Positions 61,966 to 64,000 of a stretch of DNA of 64,000 nt are shown here, in pieces (positions within the stretch are counted from its first letter, which is position 1; every line of letters begins with the position of its first letter). The position numbers and the translations under genes are program-made. A model generated the notes under the pieces. It saw only the letters and a list, made by a program, of their open reading frames with translations, was not told where the DNA came from and did no database searches. Origin of the DNA: Bifidobacterium cebidarum (GTDB lineage: Bacteria > Actinomycetota > Actinomycetes > Actinomycetales > Bifidobacteriaceae); assembly GCF_009193305.1 (NCBI RefSeq), contig NZ_WBVS01000001.1, positions 372,001-436,000 on the forward strand, read 5' to 3'.

Positions 61966-63396
61966 ATGAGTGAACAGAACACAACCCGTTTGGAACATGA
62001 CTGCATCGGCACGAAGGAAGTGCCGAACCATGTGTATTGGGGTATCCACACCCAGCGCGCCATCGAGAACTTCCCGGTCTCCGGCATCACGGACGGTCAG
62101 CATCCCGAACTGATCCGCGCCTACGCCACAGTCAAGCGCGCGTGCGCCATAGCCAACGAAGAGCTTGGCCTGTTGGACCACACCAAGGCCGAGGCGATTC
62201 GCCAGGCCTGCCAGGAAATCGAACTCGGCAAGCTGGCCGACCAGTTCCCCGTGGACGTGATGCAAGGCGGCGCCGGCACCTCGGCGAACATGAACATGAA
62301 CGAGGTCATCGCCAACCGCGCGTTGGAGATCGCAGGCCACAAACGCGGTGATTATGCATACATCCACCCGAACGATGACGTCAATGAATCCCAATCCACT
62401 AACGACACCTACCCCGCCGCCTGCAAGCTTGCGCTCATCGATGCGATAGGCCCGCTGGCCGAGGCCACCAAGAAGCTCGCCAAGGCCTTCCATGATCTGG
62501 CCGACAAACACATCAATGACGTGACCATTGGCCGCACGCAGCTGCAGGACGCCGTGCCGATGACCTACGGTCAGGAATTCCACGCCTTCGCCACTCTGCT
62601 GAAGTCCGATCTGGCGGCGTTCGACCGCGTGGTGCCCTTGCTGGCCCAACTGAATCTCGGCGCCACCGCCATCGGCACCGGCATCTGCGCGGACCTGCGT
62701 TTCCGCAAATCCGCCACCGAGCATCTGGCTCGAATCACCGGGCTGCCCATCACCGCGGCTCCAGATCCAGTGGCCGCCATGACCGACATGGGCGCGTATG
62801 TGGCCACGTCCGCCGCTGTCAAGAGTCTGGCCGTGCACCTGAAGAAGGCGGCCGACGACTTGCGCCTGCTCAACTCCGGCCCACGCTGCGGATTCAATGA
62901 CCTCAATGTTCCCGCACGCCAGGCCGGTTCGTCGATCATGCCGGCCAAGGTGAATCCAGTGATTCCCGAATGTGTCAACCAGTGCTGCTTCACGATTTTC
63001 GGCATGGATGTGACCGTGAACTGGGCGGTTGCCGAAGGCCAGCTGCAGCTCAACGCCTTTGACCCGGTAATGGTGCACGAGCTGCTCACCGGCATGGCGC
63101 TGCTGACCCGCGCCATGACCATCTTCCGCACCAACTGTGTGGAGGACATCGAAATCAACGCTCAGATCGGCCGCGCCTATGCGCAGTCCTCACCGTCCAT
63201 CGCGGCCGCGCTCAACCACTACATCGGCTATGAGAAGGCCGCCGACATCGCGGCCGAAGCCGTGCACTCAGGCCGTTCGGTGCGCGAGGTGGCCGGCGAG
63301 CGCACGGACCTGCCGGCCGAGCAGCTCGACGAGATTCTCGACCCGATTCGTTTGGCTCGCGGTCTCGGTCAGACCTGCCGCGAGCATCAGGAATAA
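61966..63396 (+). CDS. aspA: Aspartate ammonia-lyase
   Basis: 476 residues, matching AspA (about 478). Cleaves L-aspartate to fumarate and ammonia. Signature GSSIMPAKVNP (321-331), substrate loops GAGTSANMNMNEVIANRALE (102-121), DDVNESQSTNDTYP (137-150) and GRTQLQDAVPMTYGQE. AGGAAG lies 9 bases before the ATG at 61966; an ATG at 61957 is too close to it. Fumarase C is the main alternative, but the DDVN-x-SQSTNDTYP context and length favour AspA. Confidence 0.93.
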   Translation: MSEQNTTRLEHDCIGTKEVPNHVYWGIHTQRAIENFPVSGITDGQHPELIRAYATVKRACAIANEELGLLDHTKAEAIRQACQEIELGKLADQFPVDVMQGGAGTSANMNMNEVIANRALEIAGHKRGDYAYIHPNDDVNESQSTNDTYPAACKLALIDAIGPLAEATKKLAKAFHDLADKHINDVTIGRTQLQDAVPMTYGQEFHAFATLLKSDLAAFDRVVPLLAQLNLGATAIGTGICADLRFRKSATEHLARITGLPITAAPDPVAAMTDMGAYVATSAAVKSLAVHLKKAADDLRLLNSGPRCGFNDLNVPARQAGSSIMPAKVNPVIPECVNQCCFTIFGMDVTVNWAVAEGQLQLNAFDPVMVHELLTGMALLTRAMTIFRTNCVEDIEINAQIGRAYAQSSPSIAAALNHYIGYEKAADIAAEAVHSGRSVREVAGERTDLPAEQLDEILDPIRLARGLGQTCREHQE

Positions 63397-63403
63397 TCGT
63401 ATG

Positions 63404-63446
63404 CCGGCCGGCTACGGGCTGCCTTCGTCTGCTTGTAGCCGGCCGG
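63404..63446 (+). terminator. Terminator hairpin of aspA
   Basis: Perfect 12-bp arms CCGGCCGGCTAC/GTAGCCGGCCGG with a 19-base loop; weak U tract (TATATTC). Confidence 0.65.
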
Positions 63447-63510
63447 TATATTCAGCGAACCTCCACCTATCTCCACAGCTTCCCCCAAATCAACCGATAC
63501 AGTGGGCAGT

Positions 63511-64000
63511 ATGGATGATTTTGGATTAAGCATCGAACAATGGTTCCACGCCAACGCCGGCCGATTGATTTGGCTGGTGCTGATGATTGCGGTGGCGTTC
63601 GTAGCCGACCGCTTCCTGAGCCGCCTGTTGAGAAAGGTGCTGGATAACTCCCAGATTCCCAGCGCCTCGATTTTCGTGAATCTGACACGCGTATTGATTT
63701 GGGTGGCGGCAATCGCAATGGTGCTGCAGCCGGTGTTCGGCATCAATCCGACCACGTTGGTCACCGCCCTTGGCGTCGGCGGCGTTGCCCTTTCCTTGGG
63801 CCTCAAAGATACGATTGCGAACGTGATCGGCGGCTTCGGCCTGATGCTGGGCCGCGTGATTCAGCCGGGAGATTTGGTGACCGTGCAGGGCGTGACCGGC
63901 GTGGTGCACGACATTACGTGGCGCCACACCGCCGTACGTACGCGCGGCGGCGACATTATGGTGATTCCGAATTCCGTGTTGAACACGGCGGCATTGACCA
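63511..64000 (+). CDS. MscS-family mechanosensitive channel (3' part beyond the window)
   Basis: First 163 codons are present. Two or three membrane segments (about 20-36, 64-82, 91-115); TM3 reads ALGVGGVALSLGLKDTIANVIGG, the pore-lining helix with the Gly/Ala pattern of MscS, followed by GDLVTVQGVTGVVHDITWRHTAVRTRGGDIMVIPNSVL, the beta-domain entry. It releases solutes on hypo-osmotic shock. The start ATG has no ribosome site; TACAGT lies 8 bases upstream, as in leaderless genes. The C terminus is outside. Confidence 0.9.
   Translation, partial: MDDFGLSIEQWFHANAGRLIWLVLMIAVAFVADRFLSRLLRKVLDNSQIPSASIFVNLTRVLIWVAAIAMVLQPVFGINPTTLVTALGVGGVALSLGLKDTIANVIGGFGLMLGRVIQPGDLVTVQGVTGVVHDITWRHTAVRTRGGDIMVIPNSVLNTAALT

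Overview
The window looks like chromosomal DNA of a high-GC Gram-positive, most likely a Bifidobacterium of the B. longum/B. breve type. Reasons: actinobacterial protein families throughout (SenX3/RegX3-like PhoR/PhoP, a SepX/GlpR-like protein, a zinc-type L28, a DivIVA-like coiled-coil protein), an AzgA-type purine permease, strong AAGGAGG ribosome sites mixed with apparently leaderless starts, and tRNA genes without an encoded CCA end. The species assignment is inference from protein content; no rRNA is present. No phage, IS element or CRISPR array was seen.

Layout. 1-3.6 kb: a locus resembling the actinobacterial SepX/GlpR - GNAT - 5-formyl-THF cyclo-ligase - FmdB - SAF neighbourhood. 3.6-9.1 kb: a three-gene unit on the minus strand coding an FHA/variant-LRR protein, a 1239-residue helicase-like protein whose ATPase motifs are degenerate but which keeps a C-terminal nuclease-like domain, and a 66-residue protein. 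9.2-10.4 kb: rplJ-rplL with an L10 leader and attenuator. 10.6-13.1 kb: an alpha/beta hydrolase and a purine permease. 13.6-20.3 kb: the phosphate regulon phoR-phoP-pstSCAB, all on one strand, with a shared TACGTA-centred motif upstream of phoR, phoP and pstS. 20.4-29.5 kb: an MHS transporter, MTA/SAH nucleosidase, two tandem DAHP synthases, aminopeptidase C, the DivIVA-like protein and a pyroglutamyl-peptidase homologue. 29.5-35.0 kb: ispD, pgeF, a U32 peptidase, trmD and rsmD.

35.0-46.2 kb is the most distinctive part: nine minus-strand genes that together look like a taurine nitrogen-assimilation system. They encode a TauABC-type importer, a GPH-family symporter, a YtcJ-type amidohydrolase, an iron-type alcohol dehydrogenase (probable sulfoacetaldehyde reductase), a class III aminotransferase (probable taurine:2-oxoglutarate aminotransferase), a PucR-type regulator and a TauE/SafE-family exporter (probable isethionate exporter). 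The proposed flow is taurine in, amino group to glutamate, sulfoacetaldehyde reduced to isethionate, isethionate out. Two genes (amidohydrolase and GPH symporter) suggest an additional conjugated or N-acylated substrate.

46.2-64 kb: recG, rpmB, a PfkB-fold protein lacking the catalytic Asp, paired with a UMF1-type transporter, a GT4 mannosyltransferase-like enzyme, an amino-acid permease, a HAD hydrolase, a PGAP1-like lipase, three tRNAs (Gly-GCC, Val-GAC, Val-CAC), an FMN reductase, ogt, an Mbeg1-like lipase, a TetR regulator, aspartate ammonia-lyase and the start of an MscS channel gene. Intergenic regions carry several families of long palindromes: GACTGTAGG-based hairpins, AGTGCAAGAAATTC-based triple hairpins, and a 178-bp inverted repeat.
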